Below, piece by piece: positions 1-12,900 of a stretch of DNA of 64,000 bases. Source of the DNA: Halovibrio variabilis (lineage in GTDB: Bacteria > Pseudomonadota > Gammaproteobacteria > Pseudomonadales > Halomonadaceae); NCBI RefSeq assembly GCF_007991175.1, contig NZ_BJXV01000013.1, positions 62,001 through 126,000 on the forward strand, written 5' to 3'. Every line of letters begins with the position of its first letter. The stretch's first letter is position 1. Made by a program: the position numbers and the translations under genes. Below the pieces are notes generated by a model, which saw only the letters and a program-made list of their open reading frames with translations, was not told the origin of the DNA and made no database searches.

Positions 1-619
1 GAATCGGCGCATTAACTCGTTCACAGAAAGCCTTGTAATCATCCAGGGTGTGCACTGCTTCGGCGAAGATGGCATCCGCCCCTGCTTCTACACAGGCGTT
101 AGCCCGCTCAATGGCCGCATCAAGGCCCTCTTTTTGAAACGCATCGGTGCGGGCAATCAAATAAAAGTCGGGATCAATCTTGGCATCCGCGGCGGCCTTA
201 ATGCGGTCGACCATCTCCTGTTGCGAGACAATCGCCTTATTGGGGCGGTGACCACAGCGCTTTTGCGCCACCTGGTCTTCCATATGCACGGCGGCCACAC
301 CAGCGCGCTGCATCTCTTTGACGGTACGGGCGATATTGAAGGCACCGCCCCAGCCGGTATCGATGTCCACCAGCAGCGGCAGCTCGGTAGCGCCGCAGAT
401 ACGGTGAGCATCCTCTACCACGTCATTCATGGTCGTTATTCCCAGATCCGGCAAGCCAAACGAGGCGTTGGCCACACCGCCACCGGAAAGGTAAATGGCT
501 TGATGGCCCACTTTTTCGGCCATCAGCGCGGTGTAGGCATTGATGGTGCCTAAGATCGGCAGCGGGCGGTTAGCTTCAAGCGCGGCCCGAAAGCGGGCGC
601 CGGGCGTCATCTGGGACAT
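1..619 (-). CDS. prpB: methylisocitrate lyase PrpB (3' end beyond window)
   Basis: PrpB cleaves 2-methylisocitrate to pyruvate and succinate in the methylcitrate cycle for propionate breakdown in the cytoplasm. About 206 residues are visible and the C-terminus lies past the left edge. The isocitrate lyase/PEP mutase signature is clear: the motif KRCGH has its catalytic cysteine at residue 122, matching the position in E. coli PrpB. The ATG at 619 follows an AGGAG ribosome site about 11 bases upstream. The GntR-type regulator gene lies 98 bp upstream on the same strand, the usual start of a prp operon, so prpC probably follows outside the window. The family also contains oxaloacetate decarboxylases and phosphonomutases, but the neighbour supports PrpB. 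Confidence 0.93.
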   Translation of the reverse strand, partial: MSQMTPGARFRAALEANRPLPILGTINAYTALMAEKVGHQAIYLSGGGVANASFGLPDLGITTMNDVVEDAHRICGATELPLLVDIDTGWGGAFNIARTVKEMQRAGVAAVHMEDQVAQKRCGHRPNKAIVSQQEMVDRIKAAADAKIDPDFYLIARTDAFQKEGLDAAIERANACVEAGADAIFAEAVHTLDDYKAFCERVNAPI

Positions 620-717
620 GGGGCGTTACTCCTGTTGTTCTGGTGTGGCTCTGGCGTAGTTATGGTTAAGTTCTGGTGAAGCGCTGATTCAGTTGACTTT
701 TTAGTTATGTGTTAGCG

Positions 718-1455
718 TTACGATTGGGGCGCTGACTGTTCCAGGGTCGCTGCATAGCGTTCCGCCACATTGGCCCGGGAAGCGCTGACATGGCGGCGCA
801 TCAGCAGCTCTGCCAGTTCCGCATCGCCGGCCTCAATGGCATCCACAATACGATGGTGCTCCACAAAGGCGCGCTGGGGCCGCGTACCACTGGCACTGAA
901 CTGGGTGCGATAAAGGCGCACAAGGTAGTAAAGGTCATCGCAGAGCAGGTTCATCAACATCTTGTTATGGCTGCCCTGAACGATGCAGTAGTGAAAATCC
1001 AGATCGCCTTCACGCTGATAGTAGGCTTCACCGCGCTTTAAGTCGGCCTGGCCTTCGTGCAGCGCCAGCACATCCCTTAAGCCCTGAACCTCTTCTGGCG
1101 ACATATGCTCGGCGGCAAGTCTGGCGGCCATGCTTTCCAGTGCTTCACGCAGGTCAAACAGCTCCAACAGCTCTTTCATCGAGAGCTGAACCACCCGTGC
1201 GCCCACATGGGGAACGCGCTCAATTAGCCGATGCGCTTCCAGACGCCGCATCGCCTCGCGCAGCGGCCCGCGGGAGATACCGTAGGTTTTAGACAGCCCC
1301 GGCTCGGTAATTTTACTGCCAGGGGCGAGTTCGCCGCGAACGATGGCATTCTGAAGCTGATTAAATACCCGCTCGGCGAGCGTGCGCACTTCAGAGGAGG
1401 TCGATTCGGGCGCCTTGTCAGCGGTGCTTGATGAAAAAGTAGCGAGAGAAGCCAT
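718..1455 (-). CDS. GntR/FadR-type transcriptional regulator of the prp operon
   Basis: This 245-residue regulator has an N-terminal winged helix (about residues 25-95, including TYGISRGPLREAMRRLE) and an all-helical FCD effector domain (about 100-230). The FCD domain keeps the Asp/His residues usual for metal or ligand binding (DLDFH, EHHRIVDAI, RRHVSASR). It lies directly upstream of prpB on the same strand, so it probably controls methylcitrate-cycle genes in response to a cycle intermediate; that role is inferred from position. A perfect ATTGTCGACAAT palindrome ends six bases before the start codon, which suggests autorepression. No good ribosome site is visible before the ATG because the palindrome occupies that space. 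Confidence 0.85.
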   Translation of the reverse strand: MASLATFSSSTADKAPESTSSEVRTLAERVFNQLQNAIVRGELAPGSKITEPGLSKTYGISRGPLREAMRRLEAHRLIERVPHVGARVVQLSMKELLELFDLREALESMAARLAAEHMSPEEVQGLRDVLALHEGQADLKRGEAYYQREGDLDFHYCIVQGSHNKMLMNLLCDDLYYLVRLYRTQFSASGTRPQRAFVEHHRIVDAIEAGDAELAELLMRRHVSASRANVAERYAATLEQSAPQS

Positions 1456-1460
1456 AGTTT

Positions 1461-1472
1461 ATTGTCGACAAT
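1461..1472. promoter_or_regulatory. candidate GntR/FCD operator ATTGTCGACAAT
   Basis: A perfect 12-bp palindrome lies 6-17 bases upstream of the regulator start codon. The TTGTNNACAA form is typical of FadR/FCD-type operators. A related imperfect copy, CTGTCAACAATC, lies near 1579-1590. Occupancy here would block initiation of the regulator-prpB transcript. The remaining 1473-1757 spacer holds the divergent promoters; I could not fix their -10/-35 boxes with confidence. Confidence 0.6.
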
Positions 1473-1757
1473 TTGAAAGTTAATGAACTTTAGCGCGTGC
1501 CAATTGAACCGTCAACTAGCCACGTTTGCTGATTTTATACCCCTTTCGTTGTATCAAACGAGGCAAACAGAGCCTACCTGTCAACAATCAAACGTTTATC
1601 AGCACGTCTCCTTTTGCCAGAGGGGTTTTTGATAGGAAGCTGATGAGCACTTGAGCGCTGGATACACTGCGTGAGAAAGGCGTCGAAGCCGTATGCTGGT
1701 GTCATTGTCTCCACCTCTCTAAAATGGCATGCCCTTAACTGGCCAGGCGTTTGCTTT

Positions 1758-3113
1758 ATGATCAAGGCGTTATCAATAACGGTCCTGCCCTACTCTTCCG
1801 ATCCGCTGGGAATCTTCGCTCGCCTGCGTGCCAGGCCCGGCGCGGTGCTACTCGACAGTGGACGCCCAGTCGCCACCGGCCGCTTTGATATCATCAGCAG
1901 CGACCCACTGGCGACATTAGAAGTGTCTGGCGATGGCGAACCGCATGTGCTTTCCGACCAGCTTAGTCCGCCGGCATACTTGGCCCAGGACGCGTTTGGC
2001 CTCCAGCAATGGCTACTGGATCAGCTCGATATCACCAATACGCCCAGTGAACTGCCTTTTCTGGGCGGGCTGATTGGCTACTGGGGCTACGATTTAGGGC
2101 GTAACACCTTGTCAATTCTCAGCGCTCAGGCGAGCCCGGTGGCACTCCCTCAAGCCCGTCTGGGGCTTTACGACTGGTGCATCACGCTAGACCACATGGC
2201 CCAGCAGGCGTGGTTAATCGCCACGCCTGAGCGCCGTGAGCAGGTGGAAGACTGGCTTACTCAAACGCCTGCGCCGACCAGCTCGTTTACCCTGGAAGGT
2301 GGCTTTAAGCCAGAACTCAGCCACGCCCAATACGCTACCCGCTTCGACGCCGTGCAGCGCTACATTAGGGCGGGCGACTGCTATCAAATCAACCTGGCCC
2401 AGCGCTTTTATGCCGACTACCAAGGCGACGAGTGGCAGGCTTATCTACGCTTGCGCCAGGCGACCCCCACGCCCTTTTCCGCTTTTATGGCCTGGGGCGA
2501 CAAGGCCGTTCTCTCGCTGTCACCGGAGCGCTTTATTCAGTGCCGTGATAGACAAGTGGAAACTCGCCCCATTAAAGGTACCCGGCCACGTGGCGCAACG
2601 CCTGAAGACGATCAGGCGCTGGCTGAGCAGCTATTAAGCAGCCCTAAAGATCGCGCCGAAAACGTCATGATCGTCGATCTGCTACGCAATGACTTAGGCC
2701 GGGTCTGCCAGCCGGGCTCCATCCGCGTGCCGCAATTGTGCCAATTGGAAAGCTACCCGAACGTACACCATCTGGTTAGTGTTGTGCAGGGAACGCTGGC
2801 CGATCGCTATACGCCGTTAGCACTGCTTAAAGCCGCGTTTCCCGGCGGTTCAATTACCGGTGCGCCCAAAATTCGCGCCATGCAAATCATCGATGAACTG
2901 GAGCCCTGCCTGCGCAGCGTGTATTGCGGCAGCCTTGGCTATGTCGATGTGCGCGGCAGCATGGATACCTCGATTGCCATTCGCACCATGGTGGCCGAGG
3001 CGGGCAGACTGCATGTATGGGGCGGCGGGGGCTTGGTCGCCGACTCCCAAGCGGACGAAGAGTACACCGAGACGCTGGATAAAATTCGCCACCTAATTGG
3101 CGCTTTGGAATAA
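1758..3113 (+). CDS. pabB: aminodeoxychorismate synthase component I (PabB)
   Basis: PabB combines chorismate with ammonia from the PabA glutaminase to give 4-amino-4-deoxychorismate for folate synthesis. The protein is 451 residues from the ATG at 1758; an upstream in-frame start at 1671 would add 29 residues unlike the family. The chorismate-binding domain fills the C-terminal two thirds. It carries PIKGTRPRG with the Lys at residue 273, which in PabB forms the covalent intermediate; TrpE has Ala there. It also has GSITGAPKIRAMQIIDELE and a closing YTETLDKIRH segment. The Lys decides for PabB over anthranilate synthase. It stands alone, with no lyase gene beside it. Confidence 0.93.
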   Translation: MIKALSITVLPYSSDPLGIFARLRARPGAVLLDSGRPVATGRFDIISSDPLATLEVSGDGEPHVLSDQLSPPAYLAQDAFGLQQWLLDQLDITNTPSELPFLGGLIGYWGYDLGRNTLSILSAQASPVALPQARLGLYDWCITLDHMAQQAWLIATPERREQVEDWLTQTPAPTSSFTLEGGFKPELSHAQYATRFDAVQRYIRAGDCYQINLAQRFYADYQGDEWQAYLRLRQATPTPFSAFMAWGDKAVLSLSPERFIQCRDRQVETRPIKGTRPRGATPEDDQALAEQLLSSPKDRAENVMIVDLLRNDLGRVCQPGSIRVPQLCQLESYPNVHHLVSVVQGTLADRYTPLALLKAAFPGGSITGAPKIRAMQIIDELEPCLRSVYCGSLGYVDVRGSMDTSIAIRTMVAEAGRLHVWGGGGLVADSQADEEYTETLDKIRHLIGALE

Positions 3114-3132
3114 AAAGCGCGAGCTCTATATC

Positions 3133-3147
3133 AAAAAGGAATATAAA
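3133..3147. promoter_or_regulatory. AT-rich motif shared with the sulfate-transport leader (candidate CysB site)
   Basis: AAAAAGGAATATAAA lies about 85 bp upstream of cysH. A close match, AAAAAAGAATATCAAA, lies upstream of the sulfate-binding protein gene at 23187-23202. CysB sites are AT-rich and degenerate, so this is a proposal based on the shared sequence and the sulfur context only. Confidence 0.3.
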
Positions 3148-3230
3148 AGCCAAACTAAACGGTATTGGGGTTCGCTGCCTCCTGTTTGGTAGCCTAGTCA
3201 ATATTATTTAATTTCCAATTAGGAGGCAGC

Positions 3231-3851
3231 ATGTCCTCAGAGCTTGCAGCGATTAATAGAGATTTCGCCAATAATCCTCAAGGGTTAGTTGAGTGGGCGT
3301 TAGCCCAGGGCGCACGACCTATTTGCACCACCAACTTCCGCCCCTTTGAGGCGGTGATTCTGCATATGGTGAGTCAGGTGCGTCCGGATATCCCGATTGT
3401 GTGGATGGACAGCGGCTACAATACCGAGGCGACCTATCAATTTGCCGATGCGGTCATTAAACAGCTCAATCTCAATCTGGTGAGCTTTATTCCCCAGCGC
3501 ACCCGCGCCCATCGCGAAGCGCTGGAAGGCCCGATGCCTGGCATCGACGACCCGCGCCACGCGGCCTTTACCCAGGAAGTTAAAATCGAGCCCTTCGAGC
3601 GCGCGCTGCGTGAAATGCAGCCCGACGTGTGGTTCACCGCGCTGCGCGCCGAAGACACGCCCGAGCGCGCCCAAATGCTGCCGGTTAGCCGCAATAGCGA
3701 CGGTCTATTGAAAGTCGCCCCACTGCTACAGTGGAGCGCAAAGGATATGTACCAGTATCTTCAGGCGCACAACCTGCCCAACAACTTTGACTACTTCGAC
3801 CCCACCAAGGTGGAAGAGAAGCGCGAATGCGGGCTGCATTTACAGCATTAA
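3231..3851 (+). CDS. cysH: phosphoadenylyl-sulfate (PAPS) reductase CysH
   Basis: CysH reduces PAPS to sulfite using thioredoxin or glutaredoxin in assimilatory sulfate reduction. The 206-residue protein has the PP-loop ATPase-like fold and ends in KRECGLHLQH, with the catalytic Cys at residue 200 in the ECG(I/L)H signature. The paired cysteines that hold a 4Fe-4S cluster in APS reductases are absent, so PAPS is the likelier substrate. It is shorter than E. coli CysH (244), mainly at the N-terminus. The ATG at 3231 has a fitting AGGAGG site six bases upstream. It converges with cysB, whose product activates such genes in other gammaproteobacteria. Confidence 0.9.
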   Translation: MSSELAAINRDFANNPQGLVEWALAQGARPICTTNFRPFEAVILHMVSQVRPDIPIVWMDSGYNTEATYQFADAVIKQLNLNLVSFIPQRTRAHREALEGPMPGIDDPRHAAFTQEVKIEPFERALREMQPDVWFTALRAEDTPERAQMLPVSRNSDGLLKVAPLLQWSAKDMYQYLQAHNLPNNFDYFDPTKVEEKRECGLHLQH

Positions 3852-3864
3852 TTCACACTACGGA

Positions 3865-5221
<1,357 letters not shown>

Positions 5222-5545
5222 ATGGCTAATAATGTTGATGTCACCAACGCCAATTTTGAGCAAGAAGTCCTCAACGCTGAACAGCCTGTGCTAATGAAAT
5301 TCTGGGCGCCCTGGTGCGGCCCATGCAAAGTGATGGCCCCGGTCGTTGATGAAGTCGCTGACGAACGTCAGGACAACCTGAAAGTCGTTAGCGTTAATGT
5401 GGACGACGCACCTGAGATTGCCGCCGAACAAGGCGTACGCGGTGTGCCTACCGTTATGCTGTTTAAATCCGGCACCAAAGTCGCTTCCCTGGTTGGCGCG
5501 CAATCTAAATCGCAACTGACGCAGTTCATCGAACAAAACGCCTGA
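5222..5545 (+). CDS. trxA: thioredoxin 1
   Basis: This is a general cytoplasmic protein-disulfide reductant that also donates electrons to PAPS reductase. The 107 residues match the family length. The active site WCGPC is at residues 31-35 and the cis-proline loop GVPTVM lies near residue 75. The ATG follows an ACGGAGAATCAA leader. A strong intrinsic terminator sits seven bases after the stop, so the gene is probably monocistronic. CysH and CysB, whose pathway uses it, are immediately to the left. Confidence 0.97.
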   Translation: MANNVDVTNANFEQEVLNAEQPVLMKFWAPWCGPCKVMAPVVDEVADERQDNLKVVSVNVDDAPEIAAEQGVRGVPTVMLFKSGTKVASLVGAQSKSQLTQFIEQNA

Positions 5546-5551
5546 TGTGTA

Positions 5552-5584
5552 AAAATAGCCGCCGACCCTGTCGGCGGCTATTTT
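5552..5584. terminator. bidirectional rho-independent terminator (trxA / AI-2E permease)
   Basis: A perfect 14-bp inverted repeat (AAAATAGCCGCCGA and its complement) encloses the loop CCCTG. It is flanked by A and T tracts, so it can terminate both trxA on the plus strand and the convergent permease gene on the minus strand. Confidence 0.93.
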
Positions 5585-5589
5585 CCTGC

Positions 5590-6699
5590 TTATGATTTGC
5601 CTCTGCGCTTCCAGGGCGGCAGGCTGGCATCACTCATCTGAGCGTCGTCCTTGTGGCGCTTGCCTGGCCCTAAAAGCCGAGCGATCCAACGCGTTTGCGG
5701 GTGGCTATCCAAGGCAATCTTCAGTGTCATCGTCAGCACTACCGACAGCAGCATCCCCGCCGCACCAAAGATCCACCCCCACACCACCAGCGATAAAAAC
5801 GCCACGAACGTTGAGAGCCCCAGCGCCTGCCCCATTACCCGAGGCTCAATCAGGTTGCCGAGCACAAAGTTGATGCCCAGATAGGCCGCCGCCAATAGTA
5901 ACGCTTGAAAAACGCCGCCATCTTGAGCGACCAGCAGCAACAGCACTGGGGGAATGGCAGCAATGGCTGAGCCAATATTGGGTATAAAGTTGAGCGCAAA
6001 GGCCAACACCCCCCACAGCAGTGGGAACTCCACACCCACAATCAGGCATGAAAGCCACACCAATGCCCCGGTTGCCAAACTAATCATGGTCTTAACGGCC
6101 AGATAGCGCTTCAGCGTTAAGCTAAATTCACTAAAGCGTTTCAAGCTAGGCGCAGGATTTTCCAGTGCCCGAGAGATTTTGTCGCGCATGTTGAGTGTTT
6201 CAAACATCATGAAGATGACCAGCAGCACGACAATGATGCTCTGCATAAACAGGTTGCCAAGCTGGCTCAACACCTCTGGCATCCAAGAGCTTCCATCTTC
6301 CATCTCGAACAGCGAGTTGATCTGCTCGGGATTAATCGCTAACCCGCGCGAAGAAAGCGCATTAAGCACGTTCCAATACTGCTCATAAAGCCGCGACTCA
6401 ATTTCCGGTAGCGCGGACACAAAAGTACTAAAGCTATTGACCACCAGTAGGCCAATCAGCGATATAAACGCCAGCAACACCATTAAGGTTAGAAAAGCCG
6501 AGGCCCGCAGGCTCAAACCACAGCGATGCAGCCACTGCACCGGCGAAGTGCATACAACGGCAATAAAGGTCGCTAGCAGCAACGGTACTAACAAATCAGC
6601 GCCCGCCTTCATTCCCGCAATAATGACGACCAACGCGGCAAGTGCCAGGGTGGCGTTAAGGGGAACACTGCGGTAATCCTCATCCGACAATTTCGACAT
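5590..6699 (-). CDS. AI-2E family transporter (TqsA/YdiK/PerM-like permease)
   Basis: This 369-residue polytopic inner-membrane protein belongs to the AI-2E exporter family (PF01594). It has two N-terminal helices (about residues 15-55), a further helix, a soluble stretch around 100-150, and a C-terminal membrane bundle containing NFIPNIGSAIAAIPPVLL and the conserved LIEPRVMGQALGLS. Members export autoinducer-2 or exchange Na+/H+ and other small solutes, and the substrate cannot be told from sequence. The tail PPWKRRGK is short and basic. It is transcribed alone towards trxA. Confidence 0.85.
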   Translation of the reverse strand: MSKLSDEDYRSVPLNATLALAALVVIIAGMKAGADLLVPLLLATFIAVVCTSPVQWLHRCGLSLRASAFLTLMVLLAFISLIGLLVVNSFSTFVSALPEIESRLYEQYWNVLNALSSRGLAINPEQINSLFEMEDGSSWMPEVLSQLGNLFMQSIIVVLLVIFMMFETLNMRDKISRALENPAPSLKRFSEFSLTLKRYLAVKTMISLATGALVWLSCLIVGVEFPLLWGVLAFALNFIPNIGSAIAAIPPVLLLLVAQDGGVFQALLLAAAYLGINFVLGNLIEPRVMGQALGLSTFVAFLSLVVWGWIFGAAGMLLSVVLTMTLKIALDSHPQTRWIARLLGPGKRHKDDAQMSDASLPPWKRRGKS

Positions 6700-6918
6700 A
6701 CACCTATCCCTAGTCTGTTGTCATATTCATATTGGCTGTCAACGCACTATTTCACAAACCGTGCAAACAATAAGCAACTGTTTTACTTCGACTCTTATGA
6801 GCTGAACTTTCCTGGCTAGCGCGCTTCCAAGCTCCGTCTGCACTATTTTCTGAAAACAGCTGTTAAAAATCAGGTATTAGCTTGGCGGACTCCCGCCTAC
6901 TCATTAAGGAAGCCATTT

Positions 6919-9073
<2,155 letters not shown>

Positions 9074-9290
9074 CTATTGTAGGCAAAAGCGCTGGGCGGG
9101 GCTATGGGTGGTGTGAGGTGGTATTCGTTTAGGTAGGTTGGAGGAGGGATCGGCAAACTATTTTACAGCGCCACTGCTCCGGCAAAACTGTAACTTGACC
9201 ATAGCAATACTCCAGTTGTGATTCACAACGTTTCTCGGCAACCTAGTGGTTATTGTCAACGTCACCCCTTTATTAGCCGAGCACGCTGCT

Positions 9291-9881
9291 ATGCCTACCG
9301 CTTTTGATCAAACACTCGCCGCCATCGATGCGCTGCACGCCGAGGATCCGCGTTCCACCACCCTCGCCGATGGTACTTCCATGCCCAAAGAGCTGGCCTA
9401 CGCTCAGCGTATGAGTGGCTGGCTGGACAACGTTCACGAGGCGCCCGATGACGTGTTGCGACTCGCGGTTCGCGCCCAGCACTTGCAGCGCTGGTTAGTG
9501 CCACGCGAGGATTATCCCGAAGGGCGCGTGGGCTACTTAACCTGGCGGCGCGACCAGGGCAAGCGCGCGGGCGAGACAACCGCCCAGCTAATGCGCGATG
9601 CAGGCTATAGCGAGGAAGACGCGAACCGAGCGGCAACCATTATTGGCAAAAAAGGCCTCGGCCGCGACCCTGACGTGCAGGCGCTGGAAGATTGCGCTTG
9701 TTTGGTATTTCTAGAGAACTACTTTGCTGATTTCTCGCGCAAGATCGAGCACGACCATTTGGTGCGGATTGTGCAGATGACCTGGCGCAAAATGTCACCT
9801 CGCGCCCACGAACTGGCCTTAACACTGCCGATGTCGGACGCCTCGTTAGCCTTGGTTAAAGAAGCCCTGGGTGCGGAATAA
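9291..9881 (+). CDS. DUF4202 domain-containing protein
   Basis: A 196-residue soluble protein of the DUF4202 family, with no signal peptide or membrane helix and no established function. Conserved blocks visible are ELAYAQRMSGWLD, RAQHLQRWLVPREDYP, GYLTWRRDQGKRAGE and EDCACLVFLENYFADFSRK. The His, Asp and Glu residues in these helices resemble an HD-like helical bundle, but that is only an impression. I chose the ATG at 9291; a GTG at 9246 would add 15 residues. Both have weak ribosome sites. It is divergent from serS across a 280-bp spacer in which I recognise no other feature. Confidence 0.75.
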   Translation: MPTAFDQTLAAIDALHAEDPRSTTLADGTSMPKELAYAQRMSGWLDNVHEAPDDVLRLAVRAQHLQRWLVPREDYPEGRVGYLTWRRDQGKRAGETTAQLMRDAGYSEEDANRAATIIGKKGLGRDPDVQALEDCACLVFLENYFADFSRKIEHDHLVRIVQMTWRKMSPRAHELALTLPMSDASLALVKEALGAE

Positions 9882-9995
9882 GAGTCAGCCTAAGACACCG
9901 CGTAAAACGCTACCGTTAGATGCAGCCGATCAGTTGCTGCGGTAAAGTAGTGGTCTTCCTTTATCGCGCTCCCGGCACTGACGGCTAAATCACCT

Positions 9996-12900
9996 ATGAT
10001 TGCATCCCTAGACACACGTACCGCCCCCTTTGAACGCCTGGGCAGCGACTATGTACGGTTTCTACAAGCCCTCAAAACGCGGGGCTTTGAAGGCGAAATC
10101 GCCCCCGATTACGCTAACCGTACCGTGCTGGCGACGGATAACTCGATTTACCAGCGCCTGCCCCAAGCGGCGGTCTACCCCAAGCATGGCGAAGATATCG
10201 AGCGCCTCACCCGGCTTGCCGCGCAAACCACCCACCGGGGTATTGTGTTAACACCCCGCGGTGGCGGTACCGGCACCAATGGCCAGTCGTTAACCGACGG
10301 CATTGTGGTTGATGTCTCTCGTCACATGAACCGGATTGTCGAAATCGACGTTGAGAACCGCCGCGTGCGTGTCCAGGCGGGCGTGATCAAAGACCAGCTC
10401 AACGCCGCGCTCAAACCCCACGGGCTATTCTTTGCGCCGGAGCTTTCGACCTCTAACCGCGCCACCATTGGCGGCATGATCGCTACCGACTCCAGTGGCC
10501 AAGGTAGCTGCGAATACGGTAAAACCCGCGACCACGTGCTGGAACTCGACACCGTTCTAATCGGCGGAAAGCACCTGCACAGCCACGCCTTAACGCCGGA
10601 CGAAGAGCAGTCGGAGCGCCAGCAGGAAGGCATTATCGGCCGTGTGCACACCACCGCCGCCGAGATTATCGACCAGCAGCGCGACTTGATTGCGGCCAAG
10701 TTCCCACCGCTCAACCGCTGCTTGACCGGCTACGACCTGGCTCACCTTCGCAATGGCGACGGTCAACTGAACCTCAATAGCCTGCTGTGCGGCTCAGAAG
10801 GCTCGCTGGGTTTCTTGAATGAAGCGGTACTCAATGTACTGCCGATTCCCAAGCACTCAACGCTGGTTAACGTGCGCTATGTCAGCTTTATGGACGCACT
10901 GCGCGATGCCAACGCCTTAAAGGCCAGCCCGGCGCTGCCCACCTCTATCGAAACCGTGGATGACACCGTGCTGCAACTGGCCATGGAGGATTTTGTCTGG
11001 GACAGCGTGGCCGAGTTTTTCCCGGCAACCGGAACGGCGCCCATTCGCGGCATTAACCTGATCGAGTTTAATGACGACGATGAGAGCGCCCTCGCCAAGC
11101 GGGTGCGCGCCTTCACCGAACACCTAGGCCAAGACGCCACCGTTGAGCGCCTGGGTTACACCCTGGCCGAAGGGCGCAGGCAGATTCAGAAAGTCTACGC
11201 CATGCGCAAACGCTCGGTGGGTTTGCTCGGCAATGTGCAGGGCGAGAAGCGCCCCATTGCTTTTGTGGAAGACACCGCCGTGCCGCCGGAACATCTGGCG
11301 GATTTTATCGCTGAGTTCCGCGCCGCGCTGGACGCCCGCGGCCTCGCCTACGGTATGTTCGGCCATGTGGATGCCGGGGTGTTACATGTGCGCCCAGCGC
11401 TGGATATGAAAGACCCCGCCCAGGAAGCGCTGATTCGCGATATCTCCGATGAAGTCGTCGCGCTGACCCAGAAATATGGTGGCCTGCTGTGGGGCGAGCA
11501 CGGCAAGGGCGTACGCTCTGAGTACGGCCCCAAATTTTTTGGCGAGTTATACCCTAGCCTTCAGCGGGTCAAAGCAGCGTTTGACCCTTACAACCAGCTT
11601 AACCCTGGCAAAATAGCATCGCCTGCCGAAAGCGGCGGGCTGATCGCCAAGGATAGCGACCCCAATCTGCTTACCATTGACGGCGTTCCCATGCGCGGTC
11701 AGTTTGATCGCACCATTGATGAGCGCGCTTGGCAGGCTTACGACGCGGCGGTGTACTGCAACGGCAACGGCGCCTGCTACAACTACGACGTTGACGACCC
11801 CATGTGCCCTTCCTGGAAAGCCACGCGGGATCGCCGCCACTCGCCCAATGGCCGTGCCAGCCTGATCCGCGAGTGGCTGCGCCTGCAGTCACAGGCGGGT
11901 ATCGACGTGGTCGAGGAATCGCGTAAGGAAAAAGCCGAAGGCAGCTGGGGCTTTATGAAACGCTTCCCGCGGCGGGTGGCGAACACCTTCAGCCGCAAGC
12001 AGCACCACGACTACTCCCATGAGGTTTACGACGCCATGGCGGGCTGTTTGGCGTGTAAGTCCTGTGCGGGGCAGTGTCCGATCAAGGTCAACGTGCCGCA
12101 ATTCCGCTCTCAGTTCTTGGAGGTCTACCACGGCCGCTACCTGCGCCCAGTACGGGACTACGTGATTGGCGGCACTGAGTTGTTGCTGCCCACGCTGGCT
12201 AACGTAGCGCCGCTGTACAACGCGGTGATTGGCCAGCGCTGGGTGGAAAAACTAATGCGCCGCACCCTGGGCATGAGCGACTCCCCGGCGCTCTCACGCA
12301 GCAGTGTTAAAAAGCAGCTAAACGCCTGGGGGGTTGCCGAGGCAACGCCGCTCTCGCTGGCCTTGTTGACCGAACAGCAGCGCGCCAACAGCGTGATACT
12401 TGTTCAGGATGCCTTTACCACCCACTTTGAAGCCAAGCTGGTGATGGATGTGGTAGAGCTACTATCGCGCCTCAATCTACGCGTGTTTGTGATGCCTTTT
12501 TCTGTTAACGGCAAACCGCTCCAGGTGCAGGGCTTTTTGGGCGCCTTTGAGCGCGCTGCCGCCAAGCAGGCCGAGCGGCTTCGCACCCTCGCCCGCTTTG
12601 AGATTCCCATGGTGGGTATCGACCCAGCGATGACCCTCACCTACCGCCAAGAGTATGTGAAAGCGCTAGGCGAAGACGCGGTGCCAGCGGTGCTGATGCT
12701 GCAAGAGTGGCTCGCGACCCGCATCAATACCCTGGCGCCCAGCCAGCTTAAGCTCACCGACCCGGGCTTTAAGTTGCTTTCCCACTGCACCGAGAAAACC
12801 AATGCACCGGGCAGCCCAAAAGCCTGGCAGCAGGTGTTTGCCGCCTTTGGCTTAGAGCTCGAGCTAATGGCCAGCGGCTGCTGCGGTATGTCGGGTACCT

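Noticed and set aside
1758..3113. Reading the chorismate-binding enzyme as TrpE
   Set aside because: The PIKGT lysine (residue 273) is diagnostic of PabB; TrpE has Ala there. It is also far from trpGDC.
3231..3851. Calling CysH an APS reductase
   Set aside because: The paired cysteines that bind the 4Fe-4S cluster in APS reductases are absent; only the C-terminal catalytic Cys200 and one other Cys are present.
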